In this document: positions 33,950 through 43,388 of the stretch, one piece after another
How the letters are laid out: each line of letters starts with the position of its first letter
Position numbering within the stretch: position 1 is the stretch's first letter
Origin: Tupaia tana
Taxonomy: Eukaryota > Chordata > Mammalia > Scandentia > Tupaiidae
Reading direction: 5' to 3'
Assembly: GCA_026018925.1 (NCBI GenBank)
Contig: JAKSZU010000005.1
Location: 85,794,886-85,858,885, forward strand
Length of the DNA stretch: 64,000 nucleotides
Translations under genes and position numbers: made by a program
The notes under the pieces: generated by a model
Seen by the model: only the letters and a program-made list of their open reading frames with translations
Databases searched by the model: none
What the model was told of the DNA's origin: nothing

Positions 33950-34499
33950 GGCCAGTGGTTAAAAGATCTGGATCCCAGGACTAGCAGTTAGTGTAATGGC
34001 TATGTCGCTGGACTCCCACGTAGTCGACCGCGGTTCGAGTCCTGGACCCGGTGGCTTAAACTCACGCTGGGCACGTGTGTGTGCGTGCCCAAGATCCCGA
34101 GAGGAGAATGGAGGAGAAGGGATTGTGGCGTCGCCATCCCCCCTGGGGGGTGATTTCCTGCTTTCTGTCTCTCTGTCTCTCTCTGTCTGTCTGGCGAGCG
34201 CACGCGCCCTATAGCAAAAACCTCTCAAAAAAAAAAAAAAGAAAAAGAAAAAAAAAAAGGAGAGATCTGGATCCCACATAACCAACAGAGTCCTGGACCC
34301 AGTAACTTCAAAAACATGCCAGGCACTGACGCACATGTGCTCCAAATCCAAACGAGATGGAGAAATGGAGAAAGAATTGCAGAGTGACTATACCTCACTA
34401 GGGGATGATTTATGCCTCTCCCTCTCTCTCTCTTTCTGTCTCTTGCTTCTTGCGAGTGCACATGCCCTCTAAATATAAATATCACCAAAAACAAAACAC
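33950..34499 (+). mobile_element. tRNA-derived SINE, type B, split by an A1 SINE
   Basis: The head GGCCAGTGGTTAAAAGATCTGG (33950-33977) continues at 34277 with CATAACCAACAGAGTCCTGG, then the block and CT tract to CACATGCCCTCTAAAT. The outer TSD TATCAAAGA lies at 33941-33949 and 34500-34508. The A1 copy at 33978 sits inside its tRNA-like region and removed continuity of the internal promoter. Confidence 0.88.
33978..34262 (+). mobile_element. tRNA-derived SINE, type A1, nested in another SINE
   Basis: GGACTAGCAGTTAGTGTAATGG head, intact B box GGTTCGAGTCC, full block, CT tract and A tail. A 14-bp perfect TSD AGATCTGGATCCCA lies at 33964-33977 and 34263-34276, made from the older SINE. Confidence 0.96.
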
Positions 34500-34605
34500 T
34501 ATCAAAGAACGTGGGACCCCCAAAATAAAAATGGTACTGAGAACACACACACATGTAATCACACCACAACAAAGTGCACACTTACTATAACACATTGTGA
34601 AAATT

Positions 34606-34923
34606 ATTTTATTTTTATTTTTTTTCTTTAGTTTTGCTATAAGGCATGTTGGCTCTCTGGTTATATAGATAGATAGATAGAGAGAGAGAGAGACAGAGAG
34701 ATAGAGAGACAGAGACAGAAAGAGACACAGAGGGAAAGTGAGAAACTACCCCTGAATTGGGATGGCCATACTGTAATCTCTTCTACTTCATTCTTCTCTC
34801 AGGATTCCCGGCACACATACACATGCACCCAGTGTATCCTCAGGCCCCTGTCCAGTACTTGAGCTGCAAAGTCAACCATGTGGGATGCAGAACCTTAATC
34901 ACTGTGCCACTGGCTGGCCCAGG
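34606..34923 (-). mobile_element. tRNA-derived SINE, type B, with expanded GATA/GA tract
   Basis: Antisense AGTTTTGCTATAAGGCATG, a (GATA)n(GA)n tract at about 34663-34732 in place of the CT tract, GGGATGGCCATACTG, GTACTTGAGCTGCAAAG and GCCACTGGCTGGCCC. A perfect 12-bp TSD ATTGTGAAAATT lies at 34594-34605 and 34924-34935. Confidence 0.92.
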
Positions 34924-34935
34924 ATTGTGAAAATT

Positions 34936-35505
34936 CTAAAGTAAAACCTAACAAATGCTCAAGTGTCCAAAAATGGAGATGTAACAAGAGACTGTGTAGC
35001 CTAACAGGCAATATTTTTATTATTAAATAAACATGTATTTCTAAATAATTTCATTAAAAGTTAATGTTCATAGACTTATTTTTAAGTAAAGGAGTAAAAA
35101 TAATGGCATATATCATCTTACTAACCCATTCACTTAAATAACCTTAGTTGAATGCCTAAAAGAAAACATTATTGATATAGTCATTTATTTTTGTTTAGCA
35201 AAAGAAAAAAATTATCTAAGATATTCTATCAGCTTAATACTTCCATGCCTTCTTAGTCAGAGATGCCAAAATCATCATCATTTTTAAATTAATTTCAGTA
35301 GTAATAACAAAATAGCATAGTAAGCCAATATCTGAAATAATTAACTACTACTGGTTAAAATAGAATTGTCTTATTGGCTATTATGACATAACTGTGCAAT
35401 AATTATAAATGTTTATAAATAACGTATGCACTCAGAAGGATAAACAATATTTATCATAAAACCTAAATTAACTTTCTGAATATGAAAATTACATATGCCT
35501 TATTC
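34936..35505. other. AT-rich sequence, no recognised feature
   Basis: Nothing recognisable. Confidence 0.5.
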
Positions 35506-35507
35506 TC

Positions 35508-35745
35508 TTTTTCTGTAGATTAATGCTATAGGGTATGTGTGCCCACTGGAGACAGAGAGAAAGAGACACCAAAAGGGAAAGTGAGGATTCATCCCAAAAG
35601 GAACAGCCACACTGCAGTCCTTTCTTCCCATTCTTCTCTTAGGATTCTTGGCATGCACGCACATGTACCCAGTGTGCTTCTCAAGCTGCCAAATTCAGTA
35701 CTCAAACTGTGTCATTGGTCATGTGTGATCTAGCCATGACTTGCT
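35508..35745 (-). mobile_element. tRNA-derived SINE, type B (diverged)
   Basis: Antisense TTAATGCTATAGGGTATGTGTGCC, GAGAGAAAGAGACACC, CACACTGCAGTCC, CTCTTAGGATTCTTGGCATGC and CAGTACTCAAACTG. The head is poorly preserved. Confidence 0.8.
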
Positions 35746-36269
35746 ATTTCAACTAGTGGAATTTGTGGGAAGTGTTTCATTAAGTGCTTGGCTAACATTA
35801 TGAAAACCTAAAACATTGGACGTTTGTACTATACATAATGTTTTCTGTGTGAACAAAATAAACTCATATTGCATTTTGTTTTGTGTTTTCTGGAATTTAC
35901 AATCATAATCAAAAAGGAAATGATGCAGCAAAACTGCTGATTGATCTACTTGTGCAAAAGGAATCAGAAAACAAAGAGCTCTTTTATTCACTGGGTAAAT
36001 AATCCAAATTCAAGCACAAGTTTGTTGAAACTGGGACATTATTATAAAGTTTATCTTTTAGATTGGATAGCCCCAATTTATTTTTAATAAAAATTTATTT
36101 TCTTAGATGTATCATTATAATATAAATAGTATTATACAAAAGTATAATGATATTGTAAAACTATATGTGTGTGTGTGTGTGTGTGTGTGTTACATGTAAT
36201 TTAAATTGCTCTTCAATTATATGAAAGTTAAATGTTTAAATATTGCTTACTGTCTGAAATCTTCTATTT
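35746..36269. other. AT-rich sequence with (GT)n
   Basis: A (GT)n microsatellite lies at about 36168-36191. An 80-residue minus frame (35749-35991) has no domain. Confidence 0.5.
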
Positions 36270-36283
36270 AATAGTAGAGTCAT

Positions 36284-36555
36284 TCGGGATCAGCAGTTGG
36301 CATAATGGCTATGTCGCTCAACTCCCATGGAGTTGACCGCAGTTCGAGTCCAAGACCCAGTGGCTTAGACTCATGTCGGGTGTGTGTGTGTGCATGCCCA
36401 GTATTCCGAGAGGAGAATGGAAGACAAGCGATTATGGTGTGGCCATACCTCCTGGGAGTGATTTCTCACTTTCTGTCTCTCTGTCTCTTTGTCTTTCTGG
36501 TGAGCGCACATGCCCTATAGCAAAAACCTCTGCAGAAAAAAAAAAAAAAAAAGGA
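36284..36555 (+). mobile_element. tRNA-derived SINE, type A1
   Basis: GGGATCAGCAGTTGGCATAATGG head, AGTTCGAGTCC B box, GAGAGGAGAATGGAAGACAAGC, CT tract, GCCCTATAGCAAAAACCTCTGC. A perfect 14-bp TSD AATAGTAGAGTCAT lies at 36270-36283 and 36556-36569. Confidence 0.95.
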
Positions 36556-36959
36556 AATAGTAGAGTCATCCTCCATTAAAGTTGATGAGAAAAAACAATG
36601 AAAGAAAAAAATGTAATAGTAGTAAAAAAAAATAAATATATATATGCCCACAGGATGAAGTGAATGGACACTAGACAGTAAATTGAAGCCACATGAAAAA
36701 AAAGTAAGATCACAATAAAGATAAATACATGAATAATTACAAAAGCTGTTATTGTTATAACAACAGTTTGCAACAACTTTGGTTCGTAACTACAATTTTT
36801 TCCTACAGAATTCAAGAGACCAATGTATTAAAAAATATTTATGATTTGGGTCACACACTGTCAAAAGATACCAACAACCTAAGGAGATATATACAAATCT
36901 ATAAAAGAAACAGAGTTACCATATGAAGGGAAATATTTAAGATAAACAGGTATAAATTC

Positions 36960-37307
36960 AAATTAGAGTGCTATACCTTTAGGAAGCTAAATGTAATCTC
37001 CATGGTGATCAGAGAGTATCTATGAAATATATGTGAAAGCAATAGAGGAGAATTTAAATGTTTCACTGTAAATAAAAACCCACTAAACAAAAAATAAGTC
37101 AGTAGTGCAGAAAATGAAAGATAAAAAAGCTATAATATAGGCAAAAATCAAATAGAGAAATGGCAGAATTAATCATCTTATCAGTAATTACTTTAAATGT
37201 AAATTGATTATAAAGTCTTCAATTAAAACATAAATGGTGCAGGATAGATTTTAAAAATGTGATCCAACTATTGGGCATTTACAAAACCTCACTTTAAAAG
37301 CCACTCA
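36960..37307 (+). mobile_element. L1 remnant: start of ORF2 and upstream region
   Basis: TTATCAGTAATTACTTTAAA, AATGTGATCCAACTATTGGGC and CAAAACCTCACTTTAAA match the beginning of the ORF2 region of old L1M elements on the + strand, with stops. It continues beyond the SINE cluster at 38817. Confidence 0.75.
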
Positions 37308-37572
37308 CGGACCAGCAGTTAATGTAATGGCTATGTCGCTGAACTCCCATGTAGTCGACCACGGTTCGAGTCCCGGACCCCGTGGTTTAAACTCACGCCG
37401 GGCGCATGTGCGTGACTTGCCCAAGATCCCGAGAGGAGAATGGAGGAGAAGAGATTGTGACATGACCATCTTACCTGGGGGGGGTGATTTCTTGCTTTCT
37501 GTCTTTCTGTCTCTATTTTTATGGCGAGTGCACACACCCTATATCAAAAACCTCTCCAAAAAAAAAAAAAAT
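37308..37572 (+). mobile_element. tRNA-derived SINE, type A1
   Basis: GGACCAGCAGTTAATGTAATGG head, intact B box GGTTCGAGTCC, GAGAGGAGAATGGAGGAGAAG, CT tract with TTTTTATGG replacing CTGTCTGG, CCCTATATCAAAAACCTCTCC. First of a same-strand SINE cluster inside the L1. Confidence 0.94.
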
Positions 37573-37592
37573 GTAAACAAAAAACACACAAA

Positions 37593-37796
37593 GGGAACAG
37601 CAGTTGACATAATGGCTTTGTTGCTGGACTCCCATGTAGTCAACTGCGGTGCAAGTCCCAGATCCCATGGCTTAAACTCATGCTGGGCACATGTGTGTGC
37701 ATGCCAAAGTTCCCAAGAGGAGAATGGAGGAGAAGGAATTGTGGCATGGCCATCCCACCTGGGGAGCACACACACCCTATAGCAAAACCCTTTTTA
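37593..37796 (+). mobile_element. tRNA-derived SINE, type A1, with CT tract deleted
   Basis: GGGAACAGCAGTTGACATAATGG head through GTGGCATGGCCATCCCACCTGGGG, which joins directly to AGCACACACACCCTATAGC. About 50 bp containing the pyrimidine tract is missing. An (ATAA)n run (37797-37840) forms the tail. Confidence 0.92.
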
Positions 37797-37839
<43 letters not shown>

Positions 37840-37847
37840 CTGGCACA

Positions 37848-38118
37848 CAGAGCCAGCTGATGACTTGATAGGTAAGGTGACTGAATCCCATTTACTGGAC
37901 CTGACAATGTGAAGTACATTCCAAGTGCATGTGTGTGCATACCCGAAAACCCAAAAGGAAGAAGAAATAGAGAAGGGATTATGGAGTGACCAATCCATTA
38001 GGGTGCTTTTTTACTTTCCTTCTTACCTATGGGGAAACTTTTTACTTTTCATCTCTGTCTGGTGGGTGCACTTACTATCTGGCAAATTACACACAAACAC
38101 ACACACACACACACACAC
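37848..38118 (+). mobile_element. tRNA-derived SINE, type B (diverged), with (CA)n tail
   Basis: GAGCCAGCTGATGACTTGATAGG head, CCAAGTGCATGTGTGTGCATACC, GAAGAAATAGAGAAGGGATTATGG, CTCTGTCTGGTGGGTGCAC. Followed by (CA)n at 38091-38118. Confidence 0.82.
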
Positions 38119-38173
38119 GAATTCAAATAAGTTTAATGTGTTTTGTTTTTTTTTTTTTTAAAGGAAAACCTAT

Positions 38174-38438
38174 GGGAACCAGCAGTTAGTGTAATGGCTA
38201 TGTTGCTGGACTCCCATGTAGTCAACTGCAGTTCGCGTCCCGGACCAGGTGGCTTAAAACTCACGCCGGGTGCGTGTGCATGTGTGCCCAAGATCCCAAG
38301 AGGAGAATGGAGGAGAAGGGATTGTAGTGTAGCCATCCCCCCTGGGGGATGATTTCTCGCTTTCTGTCTCTATTTCTTTCTCTGTCTGTCTGGCGAGCGC
38401 ACGCGCCCTATAGCAAAAACCTCTCAAAAAAAAAAAAA
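38174..38438 (+). mobile_element. tRNA-derived SINE, type A2
   Basis: Head GGGAACCAGCAGTTAGTGTAATGG. The B box reads AGTTCGCGTCC, and GGCTTAAAACTCACGCC is an A2 marker. Full CT tract and GCGCACGCGCCCTATAGC. A 10-bp perfect TSD GAAAACCTAT lies at 38164-38173 and 38439-38448. Confidence 0.95.
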
Positions 38439-38503
38439 GAAAACCTATTTCATGCAAATAAGAACCAAAAGAGCTGAGATGGCTTTATTAATCTAATATC
38501 AGG

Positions 38504-38545
<42 letters not shown>

Positions 38546-38579
38546 GGATATATATATCGGGACTATCTTTTACATCAGG

Positions 38580-38622
<43 letters not shown>
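38504..38622. repeat. Paired (TA)n blocks around a CGGG-containing spacer
   Basis: (TA)n at 38504-38543 and (AT)n at 38582-38622 flank a spacer with two ATATATATCGGG copies and TCTTTTACATCAGGA. Each block follows a TCAGG. The whole can pair with itself and is probably unstable. Confidence 0.93.
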
Positions 38623-38623
<1 letters not shown>

Positions 38624-38816
38624 TTTGCTATAGAGTGTTTGTGCTCATCATAGAGAGACAGAGAGAGAAAAAGTGAGAAATCACTCTCCAAGAAGAATGG
38701 CTACACTGCAATCCCTTCTCTTCCAGTCTGTTCTCAAGATTTTGGGCATGCACACACATGCTCCCAGGGTAGTTTGTAAGCTGACAGGTCTGGGACTTAA
38801 ACCATTATAGGAGCCA
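38622..38816 (-). mobile_element. tRNA-derived SINE, type B, head incomplete
   Basis: Antisense CATTTGCTATAGAGTGTTTGTGCTC, GAGAAATCACTCTCCAAG, GGTCTGGGACTTAAACCATTA, then TAGGAGCC. About 30 bp of the tRNA head is missing. Confidence 0.85.
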
Positions 38817-39519
38817 AAAATATTTTTAAAATAAAAAATATACTAAATCAATGTTAATAGAAAGAAGAAAATAAAGTTTATAACAGAGTTAATTAAGTAA
38901 AATAGAGAACAAAAAATTAACAGAAAAAAATCAATGAACTCCAAAACTGTTTTTTTTCAAATTATCAATTAAATAAACAGTTTTTACTTGAGTAACAAAA
39001 AAGAGAGAAATCTCAAATTACTACATCACAAATTGTGAACTAATTCTTTAAAAATAAAAATGATTAGAATATTATGAAAAATTATAATAACAACAAATTG
39101 AATAAGCCTAGATTAAAGAACTGTTGTTTAGAAAGACAAAATATATCAGAACTGTCTTTTAAATCAAGGAAAAAAATGAATAGATAATCTGAATAGACCT
39201 ATAGCTAGTAGGGAGATCCGTTCAGTAATCAAAAATATCAACAAAGAAAAGCTCTGGACCTGATTATATTACCGGCAAATTCTATCAATCATTGAAAAAG
39301 AAACTAACACCAATCTTTGTGAAACTTCTCCCAAAAATTTGAAGAAAAAGAAACCATTTTCAAACTTATTGATATGATGTCATCAATACCCTGTTACAAA
39401 CCAAGACACAATACAGATAAAGCAAACTACATACCAAAATCCCTTATCTATATCAATATAAAATTCTCAAATAAATACTATCAAACTAAACTTGAGTAGC
39501 ATATTAGAAGTATTACACA
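38817..39519 (+). mobile_element. L1 ORF2 remnant, endonuclease-to-RT region
   Basis: AATCAATGAACTCCAAAACTG, ATAATCTGAATAGACCTATAGC, GATCCGTTCAGTAATCAAAAATATC, AAGAAAAGCTCTGGACCTGATT, CCCAAAAATTTGAAG and CTATATCAATATAAAATTCTC follow L1 ORF2 on the + strand. Stops and frameshifts prevent any product. A SINE interrupts it at 39520. Confidence 0.9.
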
Positions 39520-39780
39520 TGGAGTCAACAGTTGGTGTGGTGGTTAAGGCACCAGTGTCCCACATGGCCAGCCTACGCTCCAGCCCCAGATCTGGTGGCT
39601 TGAAATGAACACTGGGTACATGTGCATGCATGCCCAAAATCTCAGCAGGAGAATGGAGGAGAAGAGATTGTGGTGTGGCCATCCTTCATGGTGATGGTGA
39701 TTTCTCACTTTTTCTCTCACTGATTCTCTTTAGCAAGCACAAGTGCCCTATGGCAAAAAAACTTTTAAAAATTTAAATAA
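39520..39780 (+). mobile_element. tRNA-derived SINE, type B
   Basis: GGAGTCAACAGTTGGTGTGG head, GCTCCAGCCCCAGATC (degraded B box), GAGAATGGAGGAGAAGAG, CT tract, CACAAGTGCCCTATGGC. An (AC)n run follows at 39787-39813. Confidence 0.9.
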
Positions 39781-39819
39781 ATAAATACACACACACACAC
39801 ACACACACACACAGAATAA

Positions 39820-40225
39820 CTTGGATTTAATTTGGAATGCAAAAGGGTGATTCAATATATAATACTGACCTGTATAGTATACTATGTTAACATAATGGTG
39901 AAAAAGAAACACACATTCATCTCAATTGATACAGAGAAAAGTATTTGACAAAATCTATCATGTTTTTATAATTAGAAACAGTCAGGAAAATAGTAATAGA
40001 AGGAAACTACTCAACATAATTAGTCATAAGTAAAAATTCACAGTGCACATCAGACTTAAAGAATAAAGATTGAAAGCATTTCCTTGCTTATCTTAAGATT
40101 AGAAAGAATAAAGAATGCTCATATTTATCATGTCTATTCAATATAGTACTGAATGTTCTAAACAGAGAACTTAGTCAAGAAAAATGATATTTAAAAGACA
40201 AAAATTAGAAAGAAGCAAAATTCTC
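39820..40225 (+). mobile_element. L1 ORF2 remnant, reverse transcriptase region
   Basis: AAAAGGGTGATTCAATATAT, TTCATCTCAATTGATACAGAG, AAAGTATTTGACAAAATC, ACTCAACATAATTAG and TATTCAATATAGTACTGAATG correspond to the ORF2 RT region downstream of the 38817 piece. Confidence 0.9.
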
Positions 40226-40227
40226 TA

Positions 40228-40400
40228 TGTCACTTTTATTTTGCTGCCTATGCTTTTGGTACCATATCCAAAAAATCATTGCCAATTCTAGTATCATGAA
40301 GCATTTGCCCTATGTTTGCTTTGAAATATATTTAGGTCTTACATTTAAGTGTTTAATATAGTTTGAATTAATTTTTATATAAAATAAATGGGAAAGACAA
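40228..40400 (-). mobile_element. L1 ORF2 C-terminal fragment, antisense
   Basis: TTTTGCTGCCTATGCTTTTGG, ACCATATCCAAAAAATCATTGCC, AGTATCATGAAGC and TATTTAGGTCTTACATTTAAGTG match antisense L1. It abuts the + strand ORF2 remnant in opposite orientation. Confidence 0.85.
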
Positions 40401-40970
40401 TAAATGGAATTCTTTCAACATTACTAGTATAACTACATGTTCCATGTCTTTTGTTAAGACCTTATCTCCATCAGAGTAAGGTTGTATCTTCAATTTTTTA
40501 AGAACAGGAACATTATTTTAATGTTTCTTAAATTTCTTGGGGGGGCTGCTCAAAATGTTTATGTTTCTTTCAGCAAAAGACTGTAAATATTTCCTCCAAT
40601 GTGATAAATAGCTAGTACTAACTACTAAACTGAATATCGGTATTAAAATTTTAACTATTTAAACATATACTAGAATATAGAGAAACAAATATGCTTACAT
40701 TGACAGTTAGGCCTTATTCTTGTCCTCAAATCCATGAAAATTTACTTGTGTAATTTCATTTAATAAAAAGATTAAATTAGTATGAGTATATTCAAAAGAC
40801 CCGCAGACAACTTAGATAAGAATATGTGTCTCTAAAAATTTTTTTTAAGTTTTAAAAAAATGAAGCTTAGGATAGTATTGATTTTTGTCACATGTCTGAG
40901 TACTATTTGATTCATTACACTATCTGCAATTATTATTTAGACCAAAATAAATATTAAATTAAAAAAAGAG
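40401..40970. other. AT-rich sequence, no recognised feature
   Basis: May contain more degraded L1, but nothing secure. Confidence 0.45.
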
Positions 40971-40974
40971 TATG

Positions 40975-40976
<2 letters not shown>

Positions 40977-41024
<48 letters not shown>

Positions 41025-41092
41025 TGTGTGTCCTTTCCAGTGACTGCACATGCCCAATGGCAAAAAAATCCTCTCTCTCAAAAAAAAAAAAG
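40977..41092 (+). mobile_element. 5'-truncated SINE 3' end with (CT)n(GT)n
   Basis: (TC)n(TG)n at 40977-41031, then AGTGACTGCACATGCCCAATGGC and an A tail with CTCTCTC. Only the pyrimidine tract and 3' end of a B-type SINE remain. Confidence 0.75.
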
Positions 41093-41356
41093 AAGTGTCA
41101 AGAAAACCTAAAAATAACCTTAGTGCCAAAAAAAGGAAGTAAGTGATCAATAAGGATTTTTTTTCAGAATAAATGAACAAAAGTTACTTTTAGTTGTAGT
41201 TACTAGAAATAGTTTTAAATATTTTTGTTTTTAAAACCCTATTGATCATACCATAGAAAGAATAAAATACAACCTGAATAAATAATGCAATGGTATTGAA
41301 CTTTTAAACTATATAAATACAAAAATAAAGGGTGGTAAATAGTTTTTAAAAGATTT
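41093..41356. other. AT-rich sequence, no recognised feature
   Basis: Nothing recognisable. Confidence 0.5.
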
Positions 41357-41482
41357 GTGAGAGAAATAGAGGAGAAGGGATTGTGGCATGCTTATGCCTC
41401 ATTGGGGTATGTGTTCTCACTCTTCCTCCCTCTCTGTCTCTCTGGTAAGTACACACACCCTCTGGTAATTAAAAAAAAAATA
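41357..41482 (+). mobile_element. 5'-truncated SINE, type B
   Basis: Begins at AATAGAGGAGAAGGGATTGTGG and keeps the CT tract and CACACACCCTCTGG with an A tail. The tRNA head is absent. Confidence 0.82.
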
Positions 41483-41529
41483 GTAAACAGGAAAATTAAT
41501 GACCAGCTGGGAACTTTCATATGATCAAC

Positions 41530-41666
41530 AAATCTTCTCCTCTCGGATCATGGGCACGCACGCACACAGGCCCGGTGTGAGGTTTAAGCCACCAGGTCCA
41601 GGACGCAAACCACGGTCGACTACATCAGAGTCCAGTGACATAGCCATTACACTAACTGCTGGTCCC
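41530..41666 (-). mobile_element. 3'-truncated SINE, type A2-like (head half only)
   Basis: Starts at antisense CTTCTCCTCTCGG and runs to AACTGCTGGTCCC. On the minus strand the B box reads GGTTTGCGTCC. It has no CT tract, no 3' end and no poly(T), which is unusual for a retroposed copy. Confidence 0.85.
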
Positions 41667-42480
41667 AACTCTAAAAAGTTTTAGTAACACTAACTTTTAG
41701 TCAAATTATAAGATGAAAAAGAAAATTATTATTTTATATTGAACTGTAAGTTACAGAAATGTCAATTAATGTATGCTTAGAAATATTCAATTGGATTTGG
41801 AAGTAAAAATTTAAAGGTATTCTGGGTTGTAAAAATTAGTATTAATGATTTATCTGTTAAATTGGTGCAGTCTTCTAGATTTAATAAGAACAGAAATAAG
41901 ATACTCTAAATCAATGCTCACATATAGCACAAGCTGGTGAGTTTCACACAGCAGCAAGTAAAGCTATAAATGATAATGATGATAGAAAAAGAGAAAGTGT
42001 AATTAGATGTCTGAGGCTAATAAAATGTGACAAACCACAAGAAACCAGGCAACATAAAAAGAAAAAAAATCAAACAAGACTGCCTGACGAAAGTAATGTT
42101 TATGTCTGTTCCTCCTATTGGTACATAGATTGTTTCTCAAACATATTTAAAAACTAAGTATAGCAGAGAAAACTTCAACTTCTCCCTGTGTTCTCTGTGA
42201 TACCAATATAGGGCTGAATAAAGTTAAAACTTATATATACAATTAAAACAGAACTTACTTATATATTGGAAAAATGAATCAAGCCAATTAGCTAAAATAA
42301 AGAATTCTATTATTTAAAATAATCTGTGTATTGATTTAGATAAATATGTTTTTCATTTGTAAATAACTGAACATATTTGACTATATTAATATTAAGATAT
42401 TAGATATATCTCTACCTAACATTATTGCCAAAATAGGTTGTGATTTTATTTTGAATGAATATAAAGGTGAGATTTTGTAT
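41667..42480. other. AT-rich sequence, no recognised feature
   Basis: Nothing recognisable. Confidence 0.5.
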
Positions 42481-42490
42481 TTGATGTCTC

Positions 42491-42698
42491 TATTATTTTA
42501 TTTTATTTTATTATTTTATTTTATTTTTTAGGCAGGGTCTCACTATATCATGATCTTTCTGTCTTACTCTCCCCAGCAGGCATACAATATGCCAGGTTTT
42601 TTTGTGTAGGCGGGAGACAGAAATTAAACCCAGGATTCCCATATGGCCTCAGCCTCCTCACTGGCATCATTGACAAGCATGTACTCCCACACTGGTAC
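42491..42698 (-). mobile_element. Possible 7SL RNA-derived SINE
   Basis: On the minus strand it reads CCAGTGTGGGAGTACATGC, GAGGAGGCTGAGGCC and, near the end, TAGTGAGACCCTGCC followed by an A/AATAAAA tail. These are in the order of a 7SL-derived monomer. The middle is diverged. The assignment is by recalled consensus only. Confidence 0.5.
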
Positions 42699-42753
42699 CA
42701 TATCATTTTATTTAAGAGGAAATTATATGAGACATCGTCACATAAGGTAATTT

Positions 42754-42797
42754 TTTTTTCATTTGCTAGAGGACACATGTGCTTGCTGGAGAGACAC

Positions 42798-42832
<35 letters not shown>

Positions 42833-43011
42833 ATACCCCTCATGGGGGATGGTTACACCACAATTCCTTCTCCTCCATTCTCCTTTTTAGATTTTGAGAA
42901 CACACCCACAGGCACCTGGGTGTTTTTCAAGCCACTGGGTAAGTACTCTAACCATGTAGTGGGCATGTGGGGTCCAGCTCCTTAAACACAGCTGCTGCCT
43001 GTCCTTCAGTG
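42754..43011 (-). mobile_element. tRNA-derived SINE, type B
   Basis: Antisense TTTTCATTTGCTAGAGGACAC, (GA)n tract, CCCCTCATGGGGGATGG, TTTTTCAAGCCACTGGG and GCTGCTGCCTGTCC. The 10-bp TSD AAGGTAATTT lies at 42744-42753 and 43012-43021. Confidence 0.9.
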
Positions 43012-43049
43012 AAGGTAATTTAAGATAGTATAATTTGCACATAGAAAAA

Positions 43050-43193
43050 TATATTGTTGGCAGACATCATCAAGATGACTGACTAGAAATACCCATAACC
43101 CTTCTCCTCCACAAAGAAAGAACAAAAGAACAAATAAATAAGTGCACTTCAAGTGGAGTCTAAGGAGATACATTGGAGTTTACCAAGGGATTG

Positions 43194-43241
<48 letters not shown>

Positions 43242-43388
43242 GTGCAGAGATCTGAGCTAAGACCCTTAGGAGAAAAGAAAAACACCAGGCCAGAGAATTT
43301 TCCAGACCTAGAAAAAAACTTAACTTCAGTGAGAAAGGATAAGCAAGAGCTATTAAATAGTCCCTACTGCCACCATGAATAATTACAG
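43050..43388 (+). mobile_element. L1 5' UTR-like segment, left part
   Basis: GGCAGACATCATCAAGATGACTGACTAG opens like L1M 5' UTRs (GATGACTGACTAGA...). A 39-base poly(T) interrupts it at about 43197-43237. It continues beyond the LTR at 44593. Confidence 0.65.

Noticed and set aside
36960-40225. A functional L1 ORF2
   Set aside because: It is interrupted by several SINEs and an AT repeat and has many stops; no long open frame survives.
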